From Mycobacterium mantenii (GTDB lineage: Bacteria > Actinomycetota > Actinomycetes > Mycobacteriales > Mycobacteriaceae), in assembly GCF_010731775.1 (NCBI RefSeq), contig NZ_AP022590.1, positions 4,340,001 to 4,404,000 of the forward strand: a stretch of 64,000 bases of DNA, written 5' to 3'. The notes under the pieces were generated by a model. It was given only the letters and a program-made list of their open reading frames with translations. It did no database searches and had not been told where the DNA came from. Position numbers and translations under genes: made by a program. This document shows positions 56,998-64,000 of this stretch, piece after piece (the stretch's first letter is position 1; each line of letters opens with the position of its first letter).

Positions 56998-58560
56998 GTG
57001 CAAACCAGTGAATTGTCGGCAGCTATGCGCCTGAGTACAGTCGCCGGACATGGAGGGGTCGCGCCATTTCTCGCAGCAGCGTCCACGCAGGCTGCAGCGC
57101 CGCCTACCCTTCTGATGTCGGCGTATGACGACCTGCTTGCCGCGGTCAAATACGTCCGAGATCGCACCGGTGATCAGAACGCATGGCAAGCGGGATTGGC
57201 GCCGGCCGAAATCAACGCCGTGATCACCCCCACCACCCGCCCCGAACAACTCGAGGCAATCCTGCGCAAGATCCACCAACAGCACCCCGGCGTCTTCGGA
57301 GCCGCAACAACGGCCGACCCGTCCGCAACGCACCCGTCCGCTGAAACCGCGCCGCAACCCGATGGCGAGACCGGCGCTGCGGCGGACGCCATCGCCAACG
57401 CCGAAGCCGCTCTCGCGCAACAGAACTCAGCGAGCTCGCAGCTGGACATGCAGGTGGTCTCGGCGATCCTGAACGCGCACCTGCGTGCGGTCGACGGCAG
57501 GGAAGCCCTCACCAAACTGCAACACGAAACCGAAGCCGCGGTACGGAGCAGATCGGACCTCGATACCCCGGCGGGCGCACGCGATTTCCAGCGGTTCCTC
57601 ATCGGCAAGCTCCGAGACATTCGCGCGGTCGTCCTCGGCGCCAGCCTGGATGACACGTCGAAGTCAGCGCTGATGGCGGCCTGGACGTCGCTGTACGACG
57701 CCTCCAAAGGCGAACAGGATCCCCACGGCGAACAGCCGCGAGCCGCGGTGCCCGTCGGTGATACACCCGCGGTCGACGCGACCGACGATCTCGATACCGA
57801 ATGGGATCCGTTGCTGGACTCCTTTTTGGCCGACGACAACGGGCTGCTCTCGGGGGATGCGTCCGGGCCCGATCCGATCGCGGGCGCCGCCATGCCGCCC
57901 CCGTTGCCACCGCCGATGGCGCCCGCCATGCCCAGCTTTGGTGGCGGTTCACTTCCGGGGCTTGGTTCCACCGGCGGCTGGGAAGCGCCCGGCGGCCTTC
58001 CGCTCGCCGGACTGCAAGGCGGCGACGGAACCGATCCCGCTGTCGACGAACTGGCCGACGAGGAGCTGCCGGACGCCCAAGACCAGGACCCGAGTGCACA
58101 CGACCTTTCGACCGACGCCGGCGACGGGCCCACCGACCAGCAGGGCACACCCGACGAGCCGCCGGTCGGTCCGACGCCGGTGACCTTGCCCGACGGGGAA
58201 ACAGCGACAGCCGCCACCCCGCAATTGGCGGCGGCGATCACGGCCGCCGTCGGCGGCACCCCGATAGCGGAAGCCTTCCAACAGCAGGGCATGACGATTC
58301 CCCCACCGGGAACCGCCGTTCCCAACCCCGTCGATTCCCTGCGGTTGAGTCCCGGCGATATCGGTATGTTCACCGACCGACACGCCCTCGCCCTTGGCCC
58401 TGGCAAGGCGCTTCTCGACGGCCAAATTCAACACATCGCCACCGTGAGCGGGCCGAGCTTCCTAGGCTGGGAGCATCCGCCGGCGGCGACCGCGGCAATG
58501 ACGCCGGCCAAGCCTGACCCACCGACACCTACCCGGCCGGCGACCTCGTCGACCACCTGA
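56998..58560 (+). CDS. DUF4226 protein with Pro/Gly-rich linker, Rv0026 homologue
   Basis: A 520-residue protein. It has an N-terminal helical part (SAYDDLLAAVKYVRDRTGDQNAWQAG), a DUF4226 region (about 135-230), a Pro/Gly/Asp-rich linker (about 240-410), and a compact C-terminal domain (PQLAAAITAAVGGTPIAEAF to HIATVSGPSFLGWEHPP). It is longer than Rv0026 as I recall it (about 448). The start is uncertain: GTG 56998 is used, but ATG 57115 begins right at the conserved part. It may be a secreted scaffold, but this is inferred only. Confidence 0.8.
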   Translation: MQTSELSAAMRLSTVAGHGGVAPFLAAASTQAAAPPTLLMSAYDDLLAAVKYVRDRTGDQNAWQAGLAPAEINAVITPTTRPEQLEAILRKIHQQHPGVFGAATTADPSATHPSAETAPQPDGETGAAADAIANAEAALAQQNSASSQLDMQVVSAILNAHLRAVDGREALTKLQHETEAAVRSRSDLDTPAGARDFQRFLIGKLRDIRAVVLGASLDDTSKSALMAAWTSLYDASKGEQDPHGEQPRAAVPVGDTPAVDATDDLDTEWDPLLDSFLADDNGLLSGDASGPDPIAGAAMPPPLPPPMAPAMPSFGGGSLPGLGSTGGWEAPGGLPLAGLQGGDGTDPAVDELADEELPDAQDQDPSAHDLSTDAGDGPTDQQGTPDEPPVGPTPVTLPDGETATAATPQLAAAITAAVGGTPIAEAFQQQGMTIPPPGTAVPNPVDSLRLSPGDIGMFTDRHALALGPGKALLDGQIQHIATVSGPSFLGWEHPPAATAAMTPAKPDPPTPTRPATSSTT

Positions 58561-58609
58561 CAGAAATGAACTCGCCGGCAAAACCGGCGGGAGTAAACGG
58601 GAGAAGCGG

Positions 58610-58927
58610 ATGGCAGATTCGATTCATATAGTGCCTGCGCACCTGCGTCAGGCTGCCGCGCACCACCAGGACACATCGGAGTATTTGCGTACCGTGCCGT
58701 CGTCGCACGCCGCCATCCAAGAGAGCCTCGATTCGCTGGGGCCGATCTTCAGTGAATTGCGCGACGCGGGCCGTGAGCTGTTGGAACTTCGACGTCAGTG
58801 TTATGAGCAGCAAGCTGCTGACCACGCCGATCTGGCCGACAAGTTGACCGCTTCGGCGACGATGTGGGAACAGCACGAGCAGGAGGCGGCAGGTAAGTTC
58901 GGCGACATCGTCGACCGCGGTCGATGA
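58610..58927 (+). CDS. ESX-associated DUF2580/EspC-like protein, Rv0027 homologue
   Basis: A 105-residue helical-hairpin protein of the type VII-associated DUF2580 group, beginning MADSIHIVPAHLRQAAAHH. It has the two long helices expected of WXG100-like proteins and a tryptophan in TMWEQHEQEAAG. ATG 58610 follows GGGAGAAGCGG. The stop overlaps the next gene's ATG as ATGA. Likely a secreted or chaperone-partner protein; no ESX core gene is in the window. Confidence 0.85.
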   Translation: MADSIHIVPAHLRQAAAHHQDTSEYLRTVPSSHAAIQESLDSLGPIFSELRDAGRELLELRRQCYEQQAADHADLADKLTASATMWEQHEQEAAGKFGDIVDRGR

Positions 58928-59235
58928 CCGACGCGAATCCCGCTTTTGACACTGTTCACCCGAGTGGACACATCCTTGTCCGCTCTTGCCGCGGCGGTTA
59001 TATGCACAGCGTCGCGCTGAGCGAAGAGGCGATGGAAACCGACGCCGAGACGCTGGCGCAGGGCATCCTGCTGACCGCCGACGTGTCGTGCCTCAAAGCG
59101 TTGCTGGAAATTCGTGAGGAGATCGTCGCGGCCGGGCATACCCCCTCCGCGGAGGTCCCGACCCCCCGCGATCTGGATGCGGCGATTGAGAAGTTGCTGG
59201 CGCACAAATTGCGGCGGCGTAACGGCGCGCGGTAG
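58924..59235 (+). CDS. DUF2694 ESX-associated protein, Rv0028 homologue
   Basis: A 103-residue protein of the DUF2694 group: a beta-rich N-terminus (SGHILVRSCRGGYMHSVALSEEAM) and a helical C-terminus ending in a basic KLRRRNGAR tail. It is translationally coupled to the previous gene by an ATGA overlap, so the two probably act together, perhaps as substrate and chaperone. Confidence 0.85.
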   Translation: MTDANPAFDTVHPSGHILVRSCRGGYMHSVALSEEAMETDAETLAQGILLTADVSCLKALLEIREEIVAAGHTPSAEVPTPRDLDAAIEKLLAHKLRRRNGAR

Positions 59236-59259
59236 TCGAATGTCAGGGCAGCTGCCGGC

Positions 59260-59403
59260 CTAGCGCAGCCACGGCTTGGCTGCGTTGGGATCGGGAGCGA
59301 TTCCGGTCGGCGGTTCTACCGGATTGGGGCCGAACAACTCTCGCGCGCGAGCGAGCAAGGTGCGCACCTCGTCGAGTTGCTGCTGCAGTGCAGAATCAGC
59401 CAT
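59260..59403 (-). CDS. 47-residue conserved-looking small protein
   Basis: A short gene opposite its neighbours. The translation starts MADSALQQQLDEVRTLLARA, an amphipathic helix, and ends FGPNPVEPPTGIAPDPNAAK then PWLR, a Pro-rich tail. GAGGA lies directly upstream of ATG 59403-59401. The clean helix, coherent proline segment and natural stop suggest a real protein; I recall similar short mycobacterial proteins. It fills the otherwise empty 250 bp between the Rv0028- and Rv0029-like genes. Function is unknown. Confidence 0.7.
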   Translation of the reverse strand: MADSALQQQLDEVRTLLARARELFGPNPVEPPTGIAPDPNAAKPWLR

Positions 59404-59485
59404 GTCCTCACGCTACCCAGGGCCTCGCGACCGCACAATTCACTGACCGCACAAGTCGCCCGCCAGGTCCCGGTACGCTTAGCCG

Positions 59486-61195
59486 GTGGCGGTCTTCGGT
59501 CGGATGTCGGCGCGCCAACGCCTCCGGAGAGCTACCCGGGAATCACTGGCGACCCCGGCTTTCAGCTCCCCTGTCGACTGCACCCCGTGGGTGACAGGCG
59601 GGTTGTGGCCTGCCGAATTGTCGACGATCACGGCCGAAACTGCCACTCTCGCTGAGTATCTCAAGGCCGACCTGGAGCGAATTGCTCACGCCGCCAATGA
59701 TCAGTTGAAGTTGCTCAAGCGAGCGGGAATGACCGACCTATCCCGCCAGGCGGCAGAGGCGCGCGTCATCGACGAGGCTCGCGGCCGCGCCGTGCGCCGA
59801 GTCGAATCGACGATTCGTTACCTGCATGCGGTGCAGAGCGGAGCCCAAACGCCCCCTGCTCCCCCACCGAGGGTCGAGCCGTCCAGGGCCGACCTGGAAA
59901 AAACGCAGGTGCTGCCCGCAATCCGCGAGGTCAAGCCCATCGTCGAAGCGCCCGCACCGAGCGCACCCACGCCATCCCCACGTCCGGGCAGGAGACGTCG
60001 TCGCCGAGCGGCCGCGCTCGAGCAGGTCGCCGACATCGGCACGCCGCAGGCACCCGAGCAGGAAGCCCCTGCCGACGGCCCCACCCCCATCACCGCCGAC
60101 GTGTCACATCTCGACGAGACACAAGTCATCCCGGTGGTCAGGGCCGAGCCCGTTTCGCCGCTGCCCGAGCCGGCTCCGGATCAGGCCGATTCCGGTCGCC
60201 ACCACGCGATCGTCGAGCCGGCCGTCGTCGAGCCGGACGCCGTCGAGGACGAGCCCACCGCCGCCGCCGAGGGGTCCCATCTCGAGGAGACGCAGGTCAT
60301 TCCCGTGGTCACCCCGGCGATGTTCGAGGCGCCGACGCAGCGTGCGCCGGAGTCGACGCCGGATCAGGCCGACTCCGGTTGTCACCGCGTGGTCGTTGAC
60401 GAGACGGTCGTCGTTAAGGCGGAGCCGCAGGTGGTCCCGCCGGAAGCCGTGGCCGACGCCACGCCCGCCGCCGCCGACGTCACCCCTGCCGCCGCCGAGA
60501 ACGCCACCCGCGCCGCGGCCGAAGCCGAAACCGCCGCCTTCCCCGCCGCCCGGCCGCGCAGCGAAAAGCCTTTGACCACAACAGGATTGGACAACGCACG
60601 GCTGAACAGGCTGCTCGAATTCGTGGTCCGGCAGGAGCCACGCGTGAATTGGGCGATCGGAGATCGCGCTGACGGCACGACGGTACTGGTCACCGATCTG
60701 GCGCACGGATGGATACCCTCAGGCATCACCCTTCCGGCCGGCGTGCGCTTGTTGGAACCCGAGCGTCGCACCGGCGGGGTCGCCACACTGATCGGCGAAA
60801 CGGCGCGTGTCGTCACTTACGCTCCCGGCGATTCGTTGCATCGCTCGGTGGATTTCGCCGCGACAACGTCGTCGGTCGAGCCCCGCGCGCTGCCCGCGAT
60901 CGAGGATTTGGCGAGCGTGCTGAGTGCGGCCACATGTGGGCGTGACGATCTGCCCAAGATCGTGCCGAGGCTGGCACAAGCCGCCGCCGCGGGAACGTTT
61001 GTCGTCGACCAGGAGGTCGACGTGCTGCGGGTACATCTCGATACCGCGCGCTACCAGCTGCTCGTGCAGTATCCAAACGTCAATCCCGCGCTCCTGCTCA
61101 AGTGCTTATTGATGGCCGCCACCGAGGGCATCGCCAGCGGAGACGCGGTGTCGGCGAACTACCACCTCGCCTGGTATCAAAAGCTCGCCGGGTGA
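59486..61195 (+). CDS. Rv0029-like protein with TQVIP repeats
   Basis: A 569-residue protein. An N-terminal helical domain (about 30-125) is followed by a Pro/Ala/Glu-rich linker (about 130-370) and a C-terminal globular domain (LDNARLNRLLEFVVRQEPRVNWAIGDRADG to ANYHLAWYQKLAG). The linker has three copies of a motif: EKTQVLPAI, DETQVIPVV and EETQVIPVV, plus paired APDQADSGRHH/TPDQADSGCHR segments. It is much longer than Rv0029 (about 365), mainly through the linker. The C-terminal domain recurs in type VII-linked mycobacterial proteins (DUF5631/DUF5632). GTG 59486 starts the conserved reading. Confidence 0.8.
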   Translation: MAVFGRMSARQRLRRATRESLATPAFSSPVDCTPWVTGGLWPAELSTITAETATLAEYLKADLERIAHAANDQLKLLKRAGMTDLSRQAAEARVIDEARGRAVRRVESTIRYLHAVQSGAQTPPAPPPRVEPSRADLEKTQVLPAIREVKPIVEAPAPSAPTPSPRPGRRRRRRAAALEQVADIGTPQAPEQEAPADGPTPITADVSHLDETQVIPVVRAEPVSPLPEPAPDQADSGRHHAIVEPAVVEPDAVEDEPTAAAEGSHLEETQVIPVVTPAMFEAPTQRAPESTPDQADSGCHRVVVDETVVVKAEPQVVPPEAVADATPAAADVTPAAAENATRAAAEAETAAFPAARPRSEKPLTTTGLDNARLNRLLEFVVRQEPRVNWAIGDRADGTTVLVTDLAHGWIPSGITLPAGVRLLEPERRTGGVATLIGETARVVTYAPGDSLHRSVDFAATTSSVEPRALPAIEDLASVLSAATCGRDDLPKIVPRLAQAAAAGTFVVDQEVDVLRVHLDTARYQLLVQYPNVNPALLLKCLLMAATEGIASGDAVSANYHLAWYQKLAG

Positions 61196-61267
61196 GCGCC
61201 CAACAAGTTGGGCGCAAACCTGCTCGCGTGTGAATTGACGCTGGTCGGAGGGGTCGACGATACTGGC

Positions 61268-61588
61268 ATGGTGGCGGGTTCGGGCAGTCGCGCGAATCTC
61301 AGCGAGAAGGATCTCGTCGAATCGGTTCTTCGGGAACTGAGCGAGGCGGCCGACAAGTGGGAAGCCCTGGTAGCGCAGGCCGAGGCCGTCACCTACAGCG
61401 TCGACCTGGGCGACATTCACGCGGTGGCGAATTCCGACGGCCGGTTGCTGGAACTGACTTTGCATCCCGGGGTGATCACCGGATACGGCCACGGCGAGTT
61501 GGCCGAAAGACTGAACCTCGCGATCACCGCGCTGCGCGAGGAGGCCGAGGCCGAGAACCGGGCGAGCTACGGCGGCCCGCTGCACTGA
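61268..61588 (+). CDS. YbaB/EbfC-like small protein, Rv0030 homologue
   Basis: A 106-residue protein whose pattern (a long helix LSEKDLVESVLRELSEAADKWEALVAQAEAV in register, a strand, GRLLELTLHPGVI, then a helix AERLNLAITALREEAEAENR) is that of the YbaB/EbfC nucleoid-associated fold common among type VII-linked genes. ATG 61268 is chosen; GTG 61271 is equally possible. M. tuberculosis Rv0030 is of similar length. DNA binding is a family inference. Confidence 0.78.
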   Translation: MVAGSGSRANLSEKDLVESVLRELSEAADKWEALVAQAEAVTYSVDLGDIHAVANSDGRLLELTLHPGVITGYGHGELAERLNLAITALREEAEAENRASYGGPLH

Positions 61589-61602
61589 CGGCCGCGTTTC
61601 AC

Positions 61603-61735
61603 GCGCTCATCGACCGGTGCTTGGACCGGGTGGGCCCCGGCTCTCTTCGCGCGTTCGTCGCGCTCATCGACCGGTGCTTGGACCGGGTGGGCCCCGGCTC
61701 TCTTCGCGCGTTCGTCGCGCTCATCGACCGGTGCC
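61603..61735 (+). repeat. 57-bp tandem repeat (minisatellite)
   Basis: Two full identical 57-bp copies (61603-61659, 61660-61716) and a 19-bp start of a third lie between the Rv0030-like gene and the 3' end of the leftward DinB-like gene. The third partial copy includes the stop codon of that gene. The unit length is a multiple of three. This is the position where M. tuberculosis carries Rv0031-Rv0035. Confidence 0.9.
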
Positions 61736-62497
61736 GGGAGGCCCGGCGAAAGCCTGCGCGATCTCCAGCCAGCGCTGGGCGTCGGCCCCATGCGCGGTGA
61801 TGTTGAGGGCGCTGAGCGGGCGGCGCTGAGTGACCAGAAAGCAGAAGTCTTCGGCGGAACCGCTGACTCGCTGGGCCGCGTCGGGTGATCCCCAGCTCCA
61901 CGTGTCGCCGCTGGGTCCGCGCAGCTCGACGAGGAACGGCTCGGCCGGTGGCTCCAGATTGTTCACGAAAAACGCGTAGTCGCGGGTGCGCACCCCTAGA
62001 TGGGCGATCGACCGGAGCCGGTCGGTGGCCACCCTCTTGACCCCCAACGCGTCGGCGACGTCCAGCCCGTGGGCCCACGTTTCCATCAACCGCGCGGTAG
62101 CCATTGACGCTGCACTCATCGGCGGCCCGAACCAGGGAAGTTTGCGCCCGGCGGGAACCAACAGCAGTTCGTCGTGCAATCGGGCGCGCGTGGCCCGCCA
62201 ATCGGCCAGCAGTTCGGCCGGCGCCAGAGCCGCCAACTCTTCGGCGCCCGCGTCGACGAAGCCGGTCGGGTCGGCCGCGGCGGCCTTGAGCTCTTCGGCG
62301 AAGCCGGCCTCATCGGTGACCGAGGTCAGCGCGACCCGGTCGGTCCACCACAGGTGGCCGATCTGGTGGGCGATGGTCCAGCCGGGCGCGGGCGTCGGAT
62401 CGGCCCAGCGTTCGGCCGGCAACGGCGCAACCAGGGCGTCAAGCTCATCGCTTTCGGCCCGTAGGTCCGCCACGATCGGTTCGAGACCCGCCATCAT
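61721..62497 (-). CDS. TIGR03084-type DinB/maleylpyruvate-isomerase-like protein, Rv0036c homologue
   Basis: A 258-residue protein. The N-terminal DinB-like four-helix bundle has candidate metal histidines in [13 protein letters not shown] (about 42-51) and [14 protein letters not shown] (about 140). The C-terminal wHTH-like or sterol-carrier-like segment ([16 protein letters not shown]) is typical of the TIGR03084 group. It is probably a mycothiol-dependent metal enzyme of unknown substrate. ATG 62497 overlaps the MFS stop (ATGA); a second ATG follows directly. Its 3' end lies in the tandem repeat. Confidence 0.87.
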   Translation of the reverse strand: MMAGLEPIVADLRAESDELDALVAPLPAERWADPTPAPGWTIAHQIGHLWWTDRVALTSVTDEAGFAEELKAAAADPTGFVDAGAEELAALAPAELLADWRATRARLHDELLLVPAGRKLPWFGPPMSAASMATARLMETWAHGLDVADALGVKRVATDRLRSIAHLGVRTRDYAFFVNNLEPPAEPFLVELRGPSGDTWSWGSPDAAQRVSGSAEDFCFLVTQRRPLSALNITAHGADAQRWLEIAQAFAGPPGTGR

Positions 62498-63813
62498 CGC
62501 CTCCGCTCGTCGGTTGCGCCCGCCGGGTAACGATTATTCGCCTGCTCCGTGCGCCGGCCCAGGAAGCTGTGCATGGCCAGGCCGACCAGGTACAGCCCCG
62601 ACCCGAACAGCGCGAATGCGGGTGCGTGCCCGTCGTCGGGAATCAAGATGGCGGCCACCGTGATTGAGACGATGAACGCGACCCAGAACAGTGCGTCCTG
62701 TACGGCGAACACATGCCCGCGAAGAGCGTCGTCGACGTCCATCTGGATCGCGGTGTCGGCGCAAAGCTTGACCATCTGGCCGGTGACGCCGAGCAAAAAG
62801 CCGCACGCGACCATGACCGGGAGCAGCAGCTCGGCGCCGGCGACCTCGATGATGGCCGACGCCGCCAACGCACCGTTGGCCGTCGCGTAACGGCCCCATC
62901 GGCGGATCGCCGGCGGTGTCAGGACATTGGCCAAAAACGCGCCCAGCCCCGCGGCGCCGAAGAACAGTAACGCGGTGCCGAATCCCCCACCCTCGAGGTT
63001 GGGCATGTGATGGACCAGCAACAAGACCAGCAACGAGTTGATGCCGACGACCATCCGGTGGGTGGCCAACCCGGACAGGGTGGCGGCGACCGTGGGACGC
63101 TGCGCCACCGTCCGCGCGCCGTGCAGCCAGCCGGTGATCACCGCGTAGATGACCGGTCCGTGGATCGCTCGCCAGGTGTCGTCGGGGCCCAACGCCCGGG
63201 CACCGAATCGCCACGACAACAGCAACGCGATCGACACGGGAACCGCGGTGAGGAACACGATCGCCGAGGCGCCCTTGTCGCTGGCCCCGAAGATGAACCG
63301 GGGCACCAGCATGAAGTTTGCGCCGAAGAACGCTGCGATAGCTCCGGACGCGGTGGCGACCGAGTTCATCGTCACCACTTGCTCCCGCGGAACCACGTGC
63401 GGCAGCGACGCCGACAGCCCGGATCCGACGAACCGGGACAGCCCGTTGGCGAACAGGGCCCCCAGCAATAGCGGCAAGTCGCCGGCCCGCACCGCGAGGA
63501 TCGTGCCGATCGCGGCGAACAGGATCAGCCGACCCACGTTGGCACCGACGAGCACCAGGCGCCGATCCCAACGGTCCATCAGTGCACCGGCGAAAGGTCC
63601 CAACAGCGAATACGGCAAGAACAGAACCGTGAAGGCGCGCGCGATGGACATCGGATCGGCAGCCCGATCCGGGTTGAACAGCAGCGCCCCGGCCAGCGCC
63701 GCCTGGAACAAACCGTCGCCGAACTGGCTCGCCACCCGCACCTGCAGCAGCCGCCAGAAATCTGGCAAAGCGCGCACCGACCGCCAGACTTCGACGGGTG
63801 CGCTGGACTGCAT
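62494..63813 (-). CDS. Major facilitator superfamily transporter, Rv0037c homologue
   Basis: A 439-residue polytopic membrane protein with about ten to twelve transmembrane segments. The MFS loop 2-3 motif appears as [20 protein letters not shown]. It is similar to Rv0037c (about 441 residues), a putative drug or macrolide-type efflux protein; the substrate is unknown. I chose ATG 63813, which gives the family length; in-frame ATGs at 63879 and 63996 would crowd the divergent gene. It is coupled to the downstream DinB-like gene by overlap. Confidence 0.88.
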   Translation of the reverse strand: MQSSAPVEVWRSVRALPDFWRLLQVRVASQFGDGLFQAALAGALLFNPDRAADPMSIARAFTVLFLPYSLLGPFAGALMDRWDRRLVLVGANVGRLILFAAIGTILAVRAGDLPLLLGALFANGLSRFVGSGLSASLPHVVPREQVVTMNSVATASGAIAAFFGANFMLVPRFIFGASDKGASAIVFLTAVPVSIALLLSWRFGARALGPDDTWRAIHGPVIYAVITGWLHGARTVAQRPTVAATLSGLATHRMVVGINSLLVLLLVHHMPNLEGGGFGTALLFFGAAGLGAFLANVLTPPAIRRWGRYATANGALAASAIIEVAGAELLLPVMVACGFLLGVTGQMVKLCADTAIQMDVDDALRGHVFAVQDALFWVAFIVSITVAAILIPDDGHAPAFALFGSGLYLVGLAMHSFLGRRTEQANNRYPAGATDERRR

Positions 63814-63959
63814 CCGAGTTGGAATCACGAAACCGACTTCCACGATTGGGGTTGGCAAAGCTCGCGCGGTCAAAGCCATCCCAATAACAGTACAAATCTT
63901 CGCGGCCCACCCCGTCGATTGCCCTGGGGCGACCGGGCACCGGATGCGATGATGGTCTG

Positions 63960-64000
63960 GTGCCGCCGCCGGAGGACCCAGAGGACTACGTCGCACCCGC
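63960..64000 (+). CDS. AlgH/UPF0301 family protein, N-terminal part
   Basis: GTG 63960 opens [13 protein letters not shown] and runs off the right edge after 41 bp. The peptide matches the start of Rv0038 (UPF0301, AlgH family), and the divergent position next to the Rv0037c-like transporter agrees. Too short for domain evidence. Confidence 0.75.
   Translation, partial: MPPPEDPEDYVAP

Noticed and set aside
61599-62201. 200-codon minus-strand frame running through the 57-bp repeats
   Set aside because: It is out of frame with the recognised TIGR03084-type gene and is only carried open by the repeat unit being a multiple of three.

Overview
The window is a mycobacterial chromosome segment spanning the replication origin. 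The gene order parB-parA-rsmG-jag-yidC-yidD-rnpA-rpmH / dnaA-oriC-dnaN-recF-DUF721-gyrB-gyrA, the WhiB, CwsA, CrgA and FhaA proteins, and near end-to-end similarity to the Mycobacterium tuberculosis Rv0001-Rv0038 and Rv3917c-Rv3924c products (recalled from memory) place it in Mycobacterium. A non-tuberculous, probably slow-growing species is the best guess; the species cannot be named from this sequence alone.

Region 1 (1-16115) is the core origin region. The leftward arm carries segregation genes with two perfect parS sites inside coding sequence, then membrane-insertion and RNase P/L34 genes. The rightward arm carries dnaA, the oriC spacer, the sliding clamp, recF, a DUF721 gene, both gyrase subunits and a DUF3566 membrane protein. 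Promoter-like TAGACT elements occur upstream of gyrB and, three times in a 58-bp tandem repeat, between gyrA and the DUF3566 gene.

Region 2 (16187-36556) begins with tRNA-Ile and tRNA-Ala. Between tRNA-Ala and cwsA, which are neighbours in M. tuberculosis, sits a roughly 20-kb accessory block. It has a single-module mycocerosic-acid-synthase-type PKS, a PapA acyltransferase, a GT1 glycosyltransferase, a Gap export protein, an RgpF-type glycosyltransferase, a class I methyltransferase, a FAAL-type FadD and an Rv2952-like O-methyltransferase. Together these look like a pathway for an O-methylated, methyl-branched acyl glycolipid of the cell surface. A large cyclase-ATPase regulator, a TetR regulator and a cytochrome P450 follow. 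This block is the best candidate for an undescribed system.

Region 3 (36559-50339) is the conserved cell growth and division block: cwsA, ppiA, a PH-like protein, crgA, a DUF881 protein, trpG, then the leftward operon fhaA-fhaB-pstP-rodA-pbpA-pknA-pknB, whose last five genes run through ATGA stop/start overlaps, and tRNA-Leu(CAG).

Region 4 (50340-54303) is an eroded accessory stretch after tRNA-Leu. It has an immunity-protein-like fragment, a DinB-like enzyme, a short protein with a type VII secretion-type N-terminus, a small GNAT, a possible ESX-associated fragment and an acyl-CoA dehydrogenase.

Region 5 (54396-64000) resembles Rv0022c-Rv0030 followed directly by Rv0036c-Rv0038: whiB5, an XRE regulator, an NlpC/P60 hydrolase, two DUF4226 proteins, two ESX-associated small proteins, a previously easy-to-miss 47-codon gene, a long Rv0029-like protein, a YbaB-like protein, a DinB/maleylpyruvate-isomerase-type protein, an MFS transporter and the start of an AlgH-family gene. 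The M. tuberculosis genes Rv0031-Rv0035 are absent; a 57-bp tandem repeat lies at that junction.
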